Source: Mycolicibacter sinensis
GTDB taxonomy: Bacteria; Actinomycetota; Actinomycetes; Mycobacteriales; Mycobacteriaceae
Assembly (NCBI RefSeq): GCF_001667375.1
Contig: NZ_LZIN01000005.1
Coordinates: 1 to 64,000, forward strand
DNA: 64,000 nt
Reading direction: 5' to 3'
Shown here in pieces: positions 31,130 to 40,148 of the stretch. The notes under the pieces are model-generated. The model made no database searches, was not told where the DNA came from, and worked only from the letters and a program-made list of their open reading frames with translations. Made by a program: the position numbers and the translations under genes. Within the stretch, counting starts at the first letter, position 1, and the number at the start of each line of letters is the position of its first letter.

Positions 31130-31888
31130 ATGACTGATTCCGGCCTCGTCTTGTTCAGTGTCACCGATCGGGTGGCGCTGATCACGGTCAACGATCCCGA
31201 CCGGCGCAACGCGGTCACCGGCGCGATGTCGGCGCAGTTGCGGACTGCGGTGGAGCGCGCCGAAGCCGACCCGAACGTGCATGCGGTGATCGTCACCGGC
31301 GCGGGCCGGGCGTTCTGCGCCGGCGCCGACCTCTCGGCGCTGGGTGCCGCTACCGAAGATGGGCTGTTGGCGCTGTACGACGGTTTCATGGCGGTCGCGC
31401 AGTGCGCGCTGCCGACCATCGCCGCGGTCAACGGCGCCGCGGTGGGCGCCGGGCTGAACCTGGCGTTGGCGGCCGACGTGCGGATCGCCGGCCCGGCAGC
31501 CCTGTTCGACACCCGGTTCCAGCAGCTGGGCCTGCACCCCGGCGGGGGCGCCACCTGGATGCTGCATCGGGCGGTGGGACCCCAGGTGGCGCGGGCCGCG
31601 CTGCTGTTCGGCATGCGTTTCGACGCCGAGGCCGCGGTGCACCACGGGTTGGCGCTGCAGGTCGCCGACGACCCGGTCGCCGCGGCGATGACGCTGGCCG
31701 CCGGGCCCGCGTCGGCACCGCGAGACGTCGTGTTGGCCACCAAGGCCACGATGCGGACCACCGCCAGTCCCGGCGCGGTCGAGGGCGACCAGCACGAGTT
31801 CGCCAAACGCACCGAGCTGGGCCCGCAGGCGGCGACGGTCGAGTCACCAGAGTTCGCCGCCCGGCTGGCCGCAGCACAGCGCAGATAG
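31130..31888 (+). CDS. echA14: Enoyl-CoA hydratase/isomerase family (EchA14)
   Basis: A 252-residue crotonase-fold protein corresponding to Rv2486. Oxyanion-hole elements [10 protein letters not shown] and [20 protein letters not shown] are present. At the two catalytic Glu positions of true enoyl-CoA hydratases the segments read INGAAVGAG and [13 protein letters not shown], with no obvious Glu in the second, so classic hydratase chemistry is uncertain; isomerase, thioesterase or another crotonase reaction is possible. ATG 31130. It sits between the microprotein and the convergent bkd operon. Confidence 0.88.
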   Translation: MTDSGLVLFSVTDRVALITVNDPDRRNAVTGAMSAQLRTAVERAEADPNVHAVIVTGAGRAFCAGADLSALGAATEDGLLALYDGFMAVAQCALPTIAAVNGAAVGAGLNLALAADVRIAGPAALFDTRFQQLGLHPGGGATWMLHRAVGPQVARAALLFGMRFDAEAAVHHGLALQVADDPVAAAMTLAAGPASAPRDVVLATKATMRTTASPGAVEGDQHEFAKRTELGPQAATVESPEFAARLAAAQRR

Positions 31889-31897
31889 CCCCGCCGG

Positions 31898-33076
31898 CTA
31901 CAGATCCACCAGCGCGGTATCGGGATGTTCGATCAGATCGCGTAGCGCACAAAGGAATTCGGCGACCTGCGCGCCGTCTGCGATGCGGTGGTCGAACGCA
32001 CACGTCAAGGTCATCTGCGGACGCGCGACGACGGTGTCGCCCAGGGCGACCGGGCGCGGTTTCAGCGAACCCATGCCCAGGATGGCCGCCTCGGGGTAGT
32101 TGATCACCGGCACTCCGTCGTCGAGGCCCAGGGCGCCGAAGTTGGAGACGGTGAACGTCGAGCCCTGCAGCTCGGCGGGTTGCAGGCTGCCGGCCCGGGC
32201 ACCGGCGATGAGCCGGGCCACGCAGTCGGCGAGCTCTCGCGTGGTCTTGCGGTGCGCGTCGAAGACCACCGGCACCAGCAGGCCGCGGGGGGCGGCCACC
32301 CCGACACCGAGGTGTATGCCCCGATGGGCGCAGATCCGCGGTCCCTCCGGTGCGTCGACCCAGGTCGCGTTGAGCACCGGGTGTCGCAGCAAGGCGATGA
32401 CCAGCAGCCGCAGCGTCAGCACGAACGGCGTGATCGCCGCACCGTCCGCGCCGTCGGCAAGCCGATCGCGCAGCTGTAGCAGGTTGGCGCAGTCCACCTG
32501 GACGCTGCCGTGCGCGTCGGGGATCCGGCTGCGCGACAACGTCATCCGCTCTGCCATGGCAGCCTGCACCGGACTCGGCGGACGCAGCTCGTCGCCGGAC
32601 CGATCGCCGGCGGCCGCACGCACCCCGTCGGTGGTGATCACACCGCTCGGGCCCGGTGCTACACCGCCCAGATCGACACCCAGTTCGGCGGCGAGCTTGC
32701 GGGCGGCCGGCTTGGCCCTGGGGCGCCCGGTGGTGGCGCAGCCGCGGCGGCTGGTGTCGAAGGCGTCGTCGGCGCCGTAGCCCACCAGCACCGGCGTCCG
32801 CTCCGGCGGGGCGACCTCACCGGCCCCGGCCGACGTCTCGATGCGCACCAGCGGCGCCCCGACCGCGAGCACAGCGCCTTGCGGGCCACCGAGTTCGACG
32901 ATGCGTCCGGCGTACGGGCTGGGGATCTCGACTTCGGCTTTGGCGGTCTCGACCGAGCACAACACCTGGTTGAGCTCCACCTGGTCGCCGACAGCGACGT
33001 TCCAGCTGGTCACCATCACCTCTTGCAGCCCCTCCCCGAGGTCGGGGACCGCAAAGGTCTTCGGCTCGGTGCTCAC
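31898..33076 (-). CDS. bkdC: Branched-chain ketoacid dehydrogenase E2, dihydrolipoyl acyltransferase
   Basis: A 392-residue E2 core that transfers the branched acyl group from lipoamide to CoA. The N-terminal lipoyl domain has the modified Lys in ETAKAEVEI (near residue 43). A peripheral subunit-binding domain ([18 protein letters not shown]) follows at about residues 125-160, then the catalytic domain with active-site FDHRIADGA near the C-terminus. The GTG at 33076 overlaps the bkdB stop (GTGA); the frame open upstream belongs to bkdB. Equivalent to Rv2495c (393 residues). Confidence 0.95.
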   Translation of the reverse strand: MSTEPKTFAVPDLGEGLQEVMVTSWNVAVGDQVELNQVLCSVETAKAEVEIPSPYAGRIVELGGPQGAVLAVGAPLVRIETSAGAGEVAPPERTPVLVGYGADDAFDTSRRGCATTGRPRAKPAARKLAAELGVDLGGVAPGPSGVITTDGVRAAAGDRSGDELRPPSPVQAAMAERMTLSRSRIPDAHGSVQVDCANLLQLRDRLADGADGAAITPFVLTLRLLVIALLRHPVLNATWVDAPEGPRICAHRGIHLGVGVAAPRGLLVPVVFDAHRKTTRELADCVARLIAGARAGSLQPAELQGSTFTVSNFGALGLDDGVPVINYPEAAILGMGSLKPRPVALGDTVVARPQMTLTCAFDHRIADGAQVAEFLCALRDLIEHPDTALVDL

Positions 33077-34122
33077 GGCATCTCCAGGACCCGCTGGAGG
33101 CTGTCCAGCAGCCGGTCGGGGCCCGGCAACCAGAGCCGTTCCAGCCGGGCCGGCGGATAGGGGGTGTCGAATCCGGTGGCGCGCAATACCGGCGCCTCCA
33201 GTTCGTAGAACAACTCCTCTTGGATGCGCGCGGCCAGTTCGGCGCCATAGCCGAGGTTTCGCGGGCCCTCGTGCAGCACCACACATCGCCCGGTGCGGCG
33301 CACGGATTCGGTGACGGCGTCAAAATCGAGCGGCACCAGGGAACGCAGGTCGACCACCTCCAGGCTCCAACCATGCTCTTGGGCAGCGATGTCGGCTGCC
33401 GACAGCGCGGTGGCCACCCCGCCGCCGTAGGTCAGTACCGTGACGTCGGTGCCCGAACGGCGTACCGCGGCGCATCCGATGCCCGGCGCCGGATGTTCGG
33501 TGTCGACGGCTCCGCGGGCCCAGTACCGCCGCTTCGGTTCCAGGAAGATCACCGGGTCGGGCGTGGCGATGGCGTGCCGCAGCAGCCAGTAGGCATCCGA
33601 GGGATCGGCGGGGACCACCACCTTGAGCCCGGCGGTGTGCGCCCAATAGGTTTCGGTGGATTCCGAATGATGTTCGGCCGCACCGATTCCGCCGAACGAT
33701 GGGATGCGCACGGTGACCGGCATGGAAATCTCACCGCGGGTGCGGGTCCGGTACTTCGCCAGGTGGCTGACCATCTGGTCCAGCGCCGGGTAGCTGAACC
33801 CGTCGAACTGGATCTCCGGGACCGGGATGAACCCGCGCACCGCCAGCCCGATGGCTATGCCGATGACCGCGGACTCGGCCAGCGGTGTGTCGAAACAGCG
33901 TTGCTCCCCGAAGGTTTCGCCCAGCCCTTCGGTCACCCGGAACACTCCGCCCTGCACGCCGACGTCGGTGCCGAACACCAGCACCTTGGGATCGGCGTCC
34001 ATCGCGTCACGCAGCGCCCGGTTGAGTGCGGCCACCATGGTCAGCTCTTCGGTGCGCGTGCTTGCGCCGGTGACCGGCGCTGGGGCCGGCGAGCAGGTCG
34101 GCGGTTCGAGGATCTGGGTCAT
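33073..34122 (-). CDS. bkdB: Branched-chain ketoacid dehydrogenase E1 beta
   Basis: A 349-residue E1 beta subunit that binds thiamine diphosphate with BkdA. The transketolase-like pyrimidine domain includes [19 protein letters not shown] and [20 protein letters not shown]; the C-terminal domain starts about residue 210 (VTVLTYGGG). ATG 34122 shares its A with the TGA of bkdA, and the stop overlaps bkdC by four bases, so the three subunits are translationally coupled. Confidence 0.95.
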   Translation of the reverse strand: MTQILEPPTCSPAPAPVTGASTRTEELTMVAALNRALRDAMDADPKVLVFGTDVGVQGGVFRVTEGLGETFGEQRCFDTPLAESAVIGIAIGLAVRGFIPVPEIQFDGFSYPALDQMVSHLAKYRTRTRGEISMPVTVRIPSFGGIGAAEHHSESTETYWAHTAGLKVVVPADPSDAYWLLRHAIATPDPVIFLEPKRRYWARGAVDTEHPAPGIGCAAVRRSGTDVTVLTYGGGVATALSAADIAAQEHGWSLEVVDLRSLVPLDFDAVTESVRRTGRCVVLHEGPRNLGYGAELAARIQEELFYELEAPVLRATGFDTPYPPARLERLWLPGPDRLLDSLQRVLEMP

Positions 34123-35216
34123 CAGCGCTCCCTGGCCAGCTCGGTGCGCAGTGCGCGGCGTTGCTGCTGCAGTTCCGGGGTGATGTCGGCGTACACGGAG
34201 GTGAAGACCTCGTCGACGTCGAAATCGGCCGCACCGACCGTGGCGTCGCGCAACTCGGTGCGCAGCCGCTGCGCCCGGGCCGTGACCCGGTCCTCGAGGC
34301 GCTGCGACCAGACGCCGGTGTTGCGCAAGTAGTTGCGATAGCGCGGAATCGGATCCAACGCAGTCCACCGCTCGAGTTCGGCGTTGCTGCGGTAGCGGGT
34401 CGGATCGTCGGAGGTGGTGTGCGGGCCGAGCCGGTAGGTGACGGCCTCGATCAGGCTCGGCCCGCCGCCGGTCCGGGCCCGCTCGGCCGCTTCGGCCATC
34501 ACCGCGTAGCAGGCCAGCACATCGTTGCCGTCCACCCGGATCCCCGGCATCCCGTAGCCGATCGCCTTGTGCGCCAGCGACGGCGCGGCGGTCTGCCGGT
34601 GCAGCGGCACTGAGATCGCCCACTGGTTGTTCTGCACGTAGAACACGCACGGGGAGGTGAACACCGCGGCGAAGTTCAGGGCCTCGTGGACGTCGCCCTC
34701 GCTGGTGGCGCCGTCACCGACGAATGCGACCGTGACCGAATCCTCGCCCAGCCGTTGGGCGCCCATCGCCGCGCCCACCGCGTGCAGCGCCTGGGTGCCG
34801 ATCGGGATCGAGATCGGTGCACAGCATTTGGCGGTGAAATCCAGTCCGCCGTTCCAGGTTCCGCGCCAGGCGGCCGCCAGGTTCCAGGCCGGGATGCCGC
34901 GGGCGATGAGCACCCCCAGCTCCCGGTACTGCGGGAACAGCCAGTCGGTTTTGCGCAGGCAGGCGGCGGCTCCGACCTGGGCTGCCTCCTGGCCGCGGCA
35001 GGAGGCGTACAACGCCAGCTCTCCTTGGCGCTGCAGGTTGATCAGCTCGGTGTCGAACTCGCGGGTGAGCACCATCAACTCGTAAAGCCAGCACAGGGTT
35101 TCCTCGGGCAGATCCCGGCCGTAGCGATCCTCGTCGGTCGGCGCGCCGTCCGGCCGCACGAGCTGCACGGGTTCGAGGGCGACCTCGGGACCGGTCATTC
35201 CTGGCAGCTGGCCCAT
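34122..35216 (-). CDS. bkdA: Branched-chain ketoacid dehydrogenase E1 alpha
   Basis: A 364-residue E1 alpha subunit. The thiamine-diphosphate motif is GDGATSEGDVHEALNFA...NNQWAIS near residues 165-205, and the phosphorylation-loop region RLGPHTTSDDPTRYR is conserved. ATG 35216 has AAGGAGG six bases upstream, the strongest ribosome-binding site of the operon, so this is its first gene. It decarboxylates the 2-ketoacids of Leu, Ile and Val, feeding the fadE19/accA1D1 operon. In M. tuberculosis citE follows directly upstream; here about 11.7 kb intervenes. Confidence 0.95.
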   Translation of the reverse strand: MGQLPGMTGPEVALEPVQLVRPDGAPTDEDRYGRDLPEETLCWLYELMVLTREFDTELINLQRQGELALYASCRGQEAAQVGAAACLRKTDWLFPQYRELGVLIARGIPAWNLAAAWRGTWNGGLDFTAKCCAPISIPIGTQALHAVGAAMGAQRLGEDSVTVAFVGDGATSEGDVHEALNFAAVFTSPCVFYVQNNQWAISVPLHRQTAAPSLAHKAIGYGMPGIRVDGNDVLACYAVMAEAAERARTGGGPSLIEAVTYRLGPHTTSDDPTRYRSNAELERWTALDPIPRYRNYLRNTGVWSQRLEDRVTARAQRLRTELRDATVGAADFDVDEVFTSVYADITPELQQQRRALRTELARER

Positions 35217-35308
35217 GCGAGCCTCCTTGTGACGCTGATCTCATTATGCCAGCGCCCCGGGGCCGCCCGGCTGATCTCGAGCGGTCGACCGAACGTGTCG
35301 CGCGGGGG

Positions 35309-35977
35309 TCAGCGTGGCCGCCGGTAGGGCTTCAGGTAGGCCGGCAGCGGGATGTCCGGGTCGAGGTCGTCGGCCGGCTCGGGAGATCCGGCGGTCATCG
35401 CCAGCGGCACTACTCCGGCCCAGTGCGGCAGGGTGAGGTCTTCGGGGTCGTCGGCCGGGCCGCCGGTGCGCACCTTGGCGGAGACCTCGACCATTTCCAG
35501 TGCCAGCACGGCGGTCATGGCCAACTCGCGGTCATTGGGCGGTCTGCTGTCGGCGGCACGGCCGGACACCGCATGGTCGGTCAGGGCTGCCAGCGCGTCG
35601 AGCTTTTCGTCGCGGTCGGTGACCAGATGGGCGGCGCCCAAGACGACCACCGAGCGGTACGCGAGCGAGTGATGCATTGCCGAGCGGGCCAGCACCAGGC
35701 CGTCGACCAGGGTGACGGTCACGCAGACCGGCAGGCCCTCCGGCGTTTTCGCGGCCGCCAGCATGGGCCCGCTGCCGCTGGAGCCGTGCAGGTACAGAAC
35801 GTCGCCGCGGCGGGCGTGGGTGGTCGGCAGCACCACTGGGGAACCCGCGTTGAGGTAGCCGAGGTGACAGACCAGGCTCTCGTCCAGGATGCGATGCACG
35901 GTGGCCCGGTCATAGCGGGCCCGCTCCCGGTACCGGGTGGGGGTGGTGCGCGGCGTGGAGGAATAGTTCCCGGGCAT
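35309..35977 (-). CDS. PNPOx-like split-barrel flavin-binding protein
   Basis: A 222-residue protein of the pyridoxamine 5'-phosphate oxidase-like split-barrel superfamily (FMN, F420 or haem binders). Visible segments are VHRILDESLVCHLGYLNAG, PVVLPTTHARRGDVLYLHGS and RSVVVLGAAHLVTD. True PNPOx substrate motifs are not evident, so the reaction is open. The ATG at 35977 is preceded by GAGAGG at seven bases; the in-frame GTG at 35992 would sit in the palindrome and is less likely. It diverges from a MocR-type regulator across a 41-base gap, so it is the probable target of that regulator. Confidence 0.85.
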   Translation of the reverse strand: MPGNYSSTPRTTPTRYRERARYDRATVHRILDESLVCHLGYLNAGSPVVLPTTHARRGDVLYLHGSSGSGPMLAAAKTPEGLPVCVTVTLVDGLVLARSAMHHSLAYRSVVVLGAAHLVTDRDEKLDALAALTDHAVSGRAADSRPPNDRELAMTAVLALEMVEVSAKVRTGGPADDPEDLTLPHWAGVVPLAMTAGSPEPADDLDPDIPLPAYLKPYRRPR

Positions 35978-35989
35978 CGCACTGCCTCT

Positions 35990-36005
35990 CACTATTGTAA
36001 TAGTG
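35990..36005. promoter_or_regulatory. Perfect inverted repeat between PNPOx-like and MocR genes
   Basis: CACTATTGTAATAGTG has seven-base arms CACTATT/AATAGTG around GT. On the minus strand TACAAT (35998-35993) is a good -10 for the PNPOx-like gene, and on the plus strand CATACT (36006-36011) sits eight bases before the MocR GTG, implying a leaderless MocR mRNA. GCATA also repeats directly (GCATACTGCATA). Placement over both promoters fits an operator for MocR. Confidence 0.6.
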
Positions 36006-36018
36006 CATACTGCATATT

Positions 36019-37341
36019 GTGGCCGTACAATATCCTATCGCCGGTGACGGCGCCGAGTCGATAGCCGCCAGCATCGAACAGGGCATCTCCGAGGGCGCCG
36101 TGCCACCCGGTGCCGTGCTCCCCCCGATCCGCGGCCTGGCCGCCCAGCTCTCGGTGAACCCCAACACCGTCGCCGCCGCCTACCGTCTGTTGCGCGACCG
36201 CGGGGCCGTCGAAACCGATGGGCGGCGCGGCACTCGGGTGCGCGACCGGCCGGCGACCACGCCACGCTCGCTGCGCGGGTTGACGATTCCGGCCGGTGTG
36301 CGCGACCTGTCCACCGGTAACCCGAACCCGGCGCTGCTGCCGATCGCCGCTGCTCGGCTCTCGGCGCCCGCCACTCCGGTGCTGTACGGACAGCCGCCCA
36401 TCGCACCGGCGCTGGCCGACTACGCGCGGACCACGCTGGCCGCCGACGGGGTGGCGTCTGAACACCTTGCAGTGACATCAGGCGCCCTGGACGCGATCGA
36501 GCGGGTGCTTGCAGCGCACCTGCGCCCCGGTGACCGGGTCGCCGTCGAAGATCCCGGCTGGTCCAACCTGCTCGACCTGCTCGGCGCGCTGGGGCTGACT
36601 CCCGAACCGGTCGGCGTCGACGACGACGGCCCACTGGTCGCCGACCTGACTCGGGCACTGCGCCACCGAGTGCGGGCGGTGGTGGTGACCAGCCGCGCCC
36701 AAAACCCTACCGGCGCAGCACTTTCGAAACAGCGCGCCAACGCGTTACGCAGCCTGCTCGCCGAAACCGACAACGATGTGCTGCTCGTCGAAGATGATCA
36801 CTGTGCCGGCATGGCCGGGGTCGCGCTGCATCCGCTGGCCGGGGTGGTGCGGCACTGGGCGTTCGTACGTTCGACGGCCAAGGCCTATGGCCCGGATCTA
36901 CGGCTGGCAGTACTGGCCGGGGACCAGCGCACCGTCGAGCGGGTGCACGGTCGGCAGCGGCTCGGGCCGGGCTGGGTCAGCCACCTGCTGCAGGACCTCG
37001 CCGTGAGCATGTGGCGCGATACGGCGGCGACTCGACTGGTGGCCCACGCCGAATCCAGCTACACCGACCGGCGCACTCGACTGTGCGCGGCGCTGGCCGA
37101 GCACGGCATCGCCGCCGGTGGCCGCTCCGGACTCAACGTCTGGATACCGGTGGCCGACGAGACGGCGGCGATCACCCGGTTGCTCACCGCTGGCTACGCC
37201 GCCGCCCCGGGGAGCCGGTTCCGGATCGGTAGCTCACCGGGAATCCGCGTCACCATCGCCGATGTGGCGCGCACCGAGATCGAACCGCTGGCCGACGCCA
37301 TAGCCGAGGCCGCAACCGGTACCGGACGCGCGAGCGTGTGA
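36019..37341 (+). CDS. MocR-type regulator: GntR wHTH fused to aminotransferase fold I
   Basis: A 440-residue regulator. Residues ~10-75 form a GntR winged helix (PPIRGLAAQLSVNPNTVAAAYRLLRDRGAVETDGRRGTRV), and ~90-435 form a PLP-dependent aminotransferase-like domain with the PLP Lys in RSTAKAYGPDLRL and the AQNPTGAALS segment. Family members (PdxR, PtsJ) sense PLP and control vitamin B6 genes. The GTG at 36019 seems leaderless. It is divergent from the PNPOx-like gene, whose superfamily and position suggest B6- or flavin-linked control. The effector is not proven by sequence. Confidence 0.9.
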   Translation: MAVQYPIAGDGAESIAASIEQGISEGAVPPGAVLPPIRGLAAQLSVNPNTVAAAYRLLRDRGAVETDGRRGTRVRDRPATTPRSLRGLTIPAGVRDLSTGNPNPALLPIAAARLSAPATPVLYGQPPIAPALADYARTTLAADGVASEHLAVTSGALDAIERVLAAHLRPGDRVAVEDPGWSNLLDLLGALGLTPEPVGVDDDGPLVADLTRALRHRVRAVVVTSRAQNPTGAALSKQRANALRSLLAETDNDVLLVEDDHCAGMAGVALHPLAGVVRHWAFVRSTAKAYGPDLRLAVLAGDQRTVERVHGRQRLGPGWVSHLLQDLAVSMWRDTAATRLVAHAESSYTDRRTRLCAALAEHGIAAGGRSGLNVWIPVADETAAITRLLTAGYAAAPGSRFRIGSSPGIRVTIADVARTEIEPLADAIAEAATGTGRASV

Positions 37342-37351
37342 CGGGGCTGTG

Positions 37352-39946
37352 CTATCCGGTCACCGCGAAGATGCCGTGCGCCCCGTTCTCGGCGTGCCGC
37401 ATGTCGTGATCCATGAACGGGTAGTGGCCCGGTTCGGGGAAGCTCAGCTCGACGAAACCGCCTTGGGCGGGCGCCAGATCCAGGACTTGCGATCCTCCCG
37501 GCGGGTCCCCGTCCTCAGGAGGCCTCAGCAGCCAGGCGCCTTCCTTGTAGACGGTGTCGAACTGCGTCCCGACGATGTGGAACGCGATCGCGTCGCCCGG
37601 TCCGGCGTTGACCACCCAGACCCGTACCCGCTCACCGGTGCGCGCCGGCAGCGGGGCGTGCATGTACTGGGCCGCGGTGCCGTTGAACATCCAGCCGTCG
37701 GGCCGTCCGGCGCGAATCGCCGTGGTCTTGGCGTCGGCGTCCGGGGCACCGGCGTAAAGCTGCGCGCCGACCAGCGCGTACTCGCGGTCCACGGCCGGCA
37801 GTCCGGGCGGGTCGATGATCACCGCGCCGTACATGCCGTTGGCGATGTGCAGCGTCATCGGCGGCGTGCTGCAGTGATACAGCCAGGCACCGGCCCGGCG
37901 CGCGGTGAACCGGTAGACCAGCCGCTCCCCCGGCTCCAGGGTGCGCATCGGCTGGTCCGGTGCGAGCGCCCCGGCATGAAAGTCGATGCCGTGGCCCATC
38001 GACGCGTCGTTGATCAAAGTGATCTCGAAGACGTCCCCGACGCGGCCGTGCAGCGTGGGGGAAGGTTCGACACCGCCGAACGTCCAGCGGATCTCGCGTC
38101 GCCCTGGTGCGACCTCCAGCTCGCGGTCCACGGCGCGCAGTTCCACCCGGTGCAGGCGGCCTGGCGTGGCGGGTGCCAGCACCGCGTCATAGGGCGTCCA
38201 GCCCGGCGAGGGGTCGGCGGCCAGGTTCAGGGTGGCCGGCGTCGGCAGTCCCGGGTCCTGGCCGCCGCCCGGGTGTTCGTGCCGTGGCATGCCACCGACG
38301 GCGCGGATCGTCAACGTCATCCCCGCGGCGCGATGGCCTGCGATATCGCACCAGGCTTCCCGATCTTGGTTCACCACACCGAGATCCAGCACCGCGGACT
38401 GCCCCCGGCTCAACCGCGGCGTGTGCTCGCCGGTGTCGACCCGCACATCGTGTGGCAGTCCGTCGATGTTGGTGAGCCGCAGCACCAGGTGCGTTCCGGC
38501 CGGCACCTCGATGACGTCCGGGGAGAAGCGCATGTTCTTGGAGGTGACCTCGACGGTGCGGACCGGACCGGTGACGCCGGTGGCACCCGACGGCGCCGGG
38601 TTGCCCATCCCCAGTCCCAGCGCCAGCGCGACCCCGGCGGCTGCGGCCAGGGCGACCACGCCGGTCACCGCACCCGAGTGCGGCTTGATCTTGTCGACAT
38701 CGATGGGCCCGCGCAGCGCCACCGGCAGCGCGAGCCGCAGGGCCATCAGCAGAAAACTGCCGACCGCAACCGCGGCCAGCACCCAGCCGATCACCGGCAC
38801 CGGACCGCGCCAGGGCCCGGCGACCAGCGGCACGGCGACGTTGATCGCAGCCACCCGCACCAGCCAGCCCTGATCCAGATAGGCGATGACGGCCTTGCGG
38901 ATCGGCGGCCCGTTGGCCACCAGAATCGGCAGCAGCTGGCTCAGCGCACCCAGCAGGATCTGGGCGACGAAGCCCACCGCCAGCAGCGGCAGCAGGGTGT
39001 GCTCCACGAACGCGGGCAACACTTCGACGGAGCGGGCCGCGAGCAGGGCGATCACCTCGATCACGACGGCCACTCCGAGCCAGCCGGCCGCGCCGACCAG
39101 CATCCAGGCCGCCGGACCGGTGAAGCTTCGTCCCGGCCACAGCCCGGCGATGGCCAGCCCGACGCCGAGGGCGTACCCCAGTAACCCGGCCGCCGCCAGC
39201 CACCAGCTGCCCGCGAGCAGGCCCACGGTGGCGACGGCCAAGGCTGCCGTCAGGGTCGGCAGCGCACGACGGGCCATCGCGAAGCTGCGGGGGGTGATCT
39301 TCTCCCGGATCGTGGTGGGCCACAAGGTGAACAGCGTGCCGATGACGGTCAGCCCGATCCAGCCGTAGAGCATCACGTGCACGTGGGTCGTCCACAACCG
39401 CGCATACCACCGGGCGACGCCGAAGGCCATGGCCGCGCCGGTCGCCGATCCGGCCAGCAGGGCCACGATGGCGGCCAGATAAAAGCCGACGAGGTAGTCG
39501 AAGCGCGCCGAGAGCGCGGACTTCTTCATGGCGATCAACTCGGCGCCGTGGGCGACCGCGACCACCGCCACGATGGCACCGCCGAGGCCGGTCAGCGACT
39601 CGGCGCTCCAGGCGACACCGGCCAGTGCCGCGATGACCCCGATATTGAGCAGTGCCAGCTTGACCACGAGATGCCAGTGCGGCGGGTCGGGAACCCGGCA
39701 CAGCGTCGTGGTGAAGTGTCCCGACCAGATCACGATCGCGTTGGTGGCAGCGCCGAGCAGCAGCGCGTGCACCGGCAGCCAGATCGGGTGCGCAAGGGCG
39801 TTGTGCCCGATCAGCAGCGCCACCGAGACGGCCAGCCAGGCCAGCACCACGATGTTGGCGCCCAGGAACACCGGTCCGCGCGGCCCGCCGCGCCGGCGGA
39901 TCTTGACGGCCGGCGGCTGGGAGGACGGCAGCCCCAACTGGATCAT
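37352..39946 (-). CDS. Membrane domain fused to plastocyanin-like and NirK-like copper domains
   Basis: An 864-residue fusion. Residues 1-440 hold about 12 membrane helices, with histidines in helices (GHNALAHPIWLPVHALL; WTTHVHVMLYGWIGL) recalling NnrS or haem-copper oxidase-like domains. Residues ~465-560 form a cupredoxin with an apparent type 1 copper set (LPHDVRV, then WCDIAGHRAAGM). Residues ~580-864 form a two-domain NirK-like unit: type 1 copper motif YHCSTPPMTLHIANGM near 694, the catalytic Asp/His of GIDFHAG near 653, and later His ligands in FHIVG (~790) and DHDMRH (~850). It could reduce nitrite to NO or oxidise metal or phenol. It is convergent with the MocR gene. It has no recognised equivalent in this M. 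tuberculosis interval. Confidence 0.85.
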   Translation of the reverse strand: MIQLGLPSSQPPAVKIRRRGGPRGPVFLGANIVVLAWLAVSVALLIGHNALAHPIWLPVHALLLGAATNAIVIWSGHFTTTLCRVPDPPHWHLVVKLALLNIGVIAALAGVAWSAESLTGLGGAIVAVVAVAHGAELIAMKKSALSARFDYLVGFYLAAIVALLAGSATGAAMAFGVARWYARLWTTHVHVMLYGWIGLTVIGTLFTLWPTTIREKITPRSFAMARRALPTLTAALAVATVGLLAGSWWLAAAGLLGYALGVGLAIAGLWPGRSFTGPAAWMLVGAAGWLGVAVVIEVIALLAARSVEVLPAFVEHTLLPLLAVGFVAQILLGALSQLLPILVANGPPIRKAVIAYLDQGWLVRVAAINVAVPLVAGPWRGPVPVIGWVLAAVAVGSFLLMALRLALPVALRGPIDVDKIKPHSGAVTGVVALAAAAGVALALGLGMGNPAPSGATGVTGPVRTVEVTSKNMRFSPDVIEVPAGTHLVLRLTNIDGLPHDVRVDTGEHTPRLSRGQSAVLDLGVVNQDREAWCDIAGHRAAGMTLTIRAVGGMPRHEHPGGGQDPGLPTPATLNLAADPSPGWTPYDAVLAPATPGRLHRVELRAVDRELEVAPGRREIRWTFGGVEPSPTLHGRVGDVFEITLINDASMGHGIDFHAGALAPDQPMRTLEPGERLVYRFTARRAGAWLYHCSTPPMTLHIANGMYGAVIIDPPGLPAVDREYALVGAQLYAGAPDADAKTTAIRAGRPDGWMFNGTAAQYMHAPLPARTGERVRVWVVNAGPGDAIAFHIVGTQFDTVYKEGAWLLRPPEDGDPPGGSQVLDLAPAQGGFVELSFPEPGHYPFMDHDMRHAENGAHGIFAVTG

Positions 39947-39983
39947 GATCGCCAGGCTACGGTGAGCGCGTCACCCGAGGTAA

Positions 39984-39995
39984 GGGACTTCGGTC
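39984..39995. promoter_or_regulatory. Weak DosR-like box upstream of the copper fusion gene
   Basis: GGGACTTCGGTC lies 38 bases upstream of the fusion-gene start. On the gene strand it reads GACCGAAGTCCC; the AGTCCC half and GAC match the DosR (hypoxia/NO) palindrome, while the middle and outer bases deviate (about 11 of 20 positions). It may be chance. Confidence 0.25.
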
Positions 39996-40005
39996 GTTGG
40001 TGATC

Positions 40006-40024
40006 GGCCGACTTGGCGTCGGCC
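40006..40024. repeat. Perfect seven-base inverted repeat, hairpin or operator
   Basis: GGCCGAC, five-base spacer TTGGC, GTCGGCC. There is no T-tract, so it is not a standard terminator. It lies in the 202-base gap between the copper fusion gene and the low-GC remnant, where no gene is evident. Confidence 0.45.
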
Positions 40025-40148
40025 CGGTAAGTGTGAGCGGGGCGTTGGTGTGTGAAGGACCCGAGGTCGTGGAATTCTTGATCCAATAATGTGAAGTTAG
40101 GTAGATGGAAACGCTGCGCCGCTGATAGAACTCCAACAGCGCCTTGGC

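Noticed and set aside
39950..40083. Plus-strand frame ending VVEFLIQ before the low-GC remnant
   Set aside because: About 44 codons with no start signal or recognised domain. I considered a transposase fragment but could not support it.
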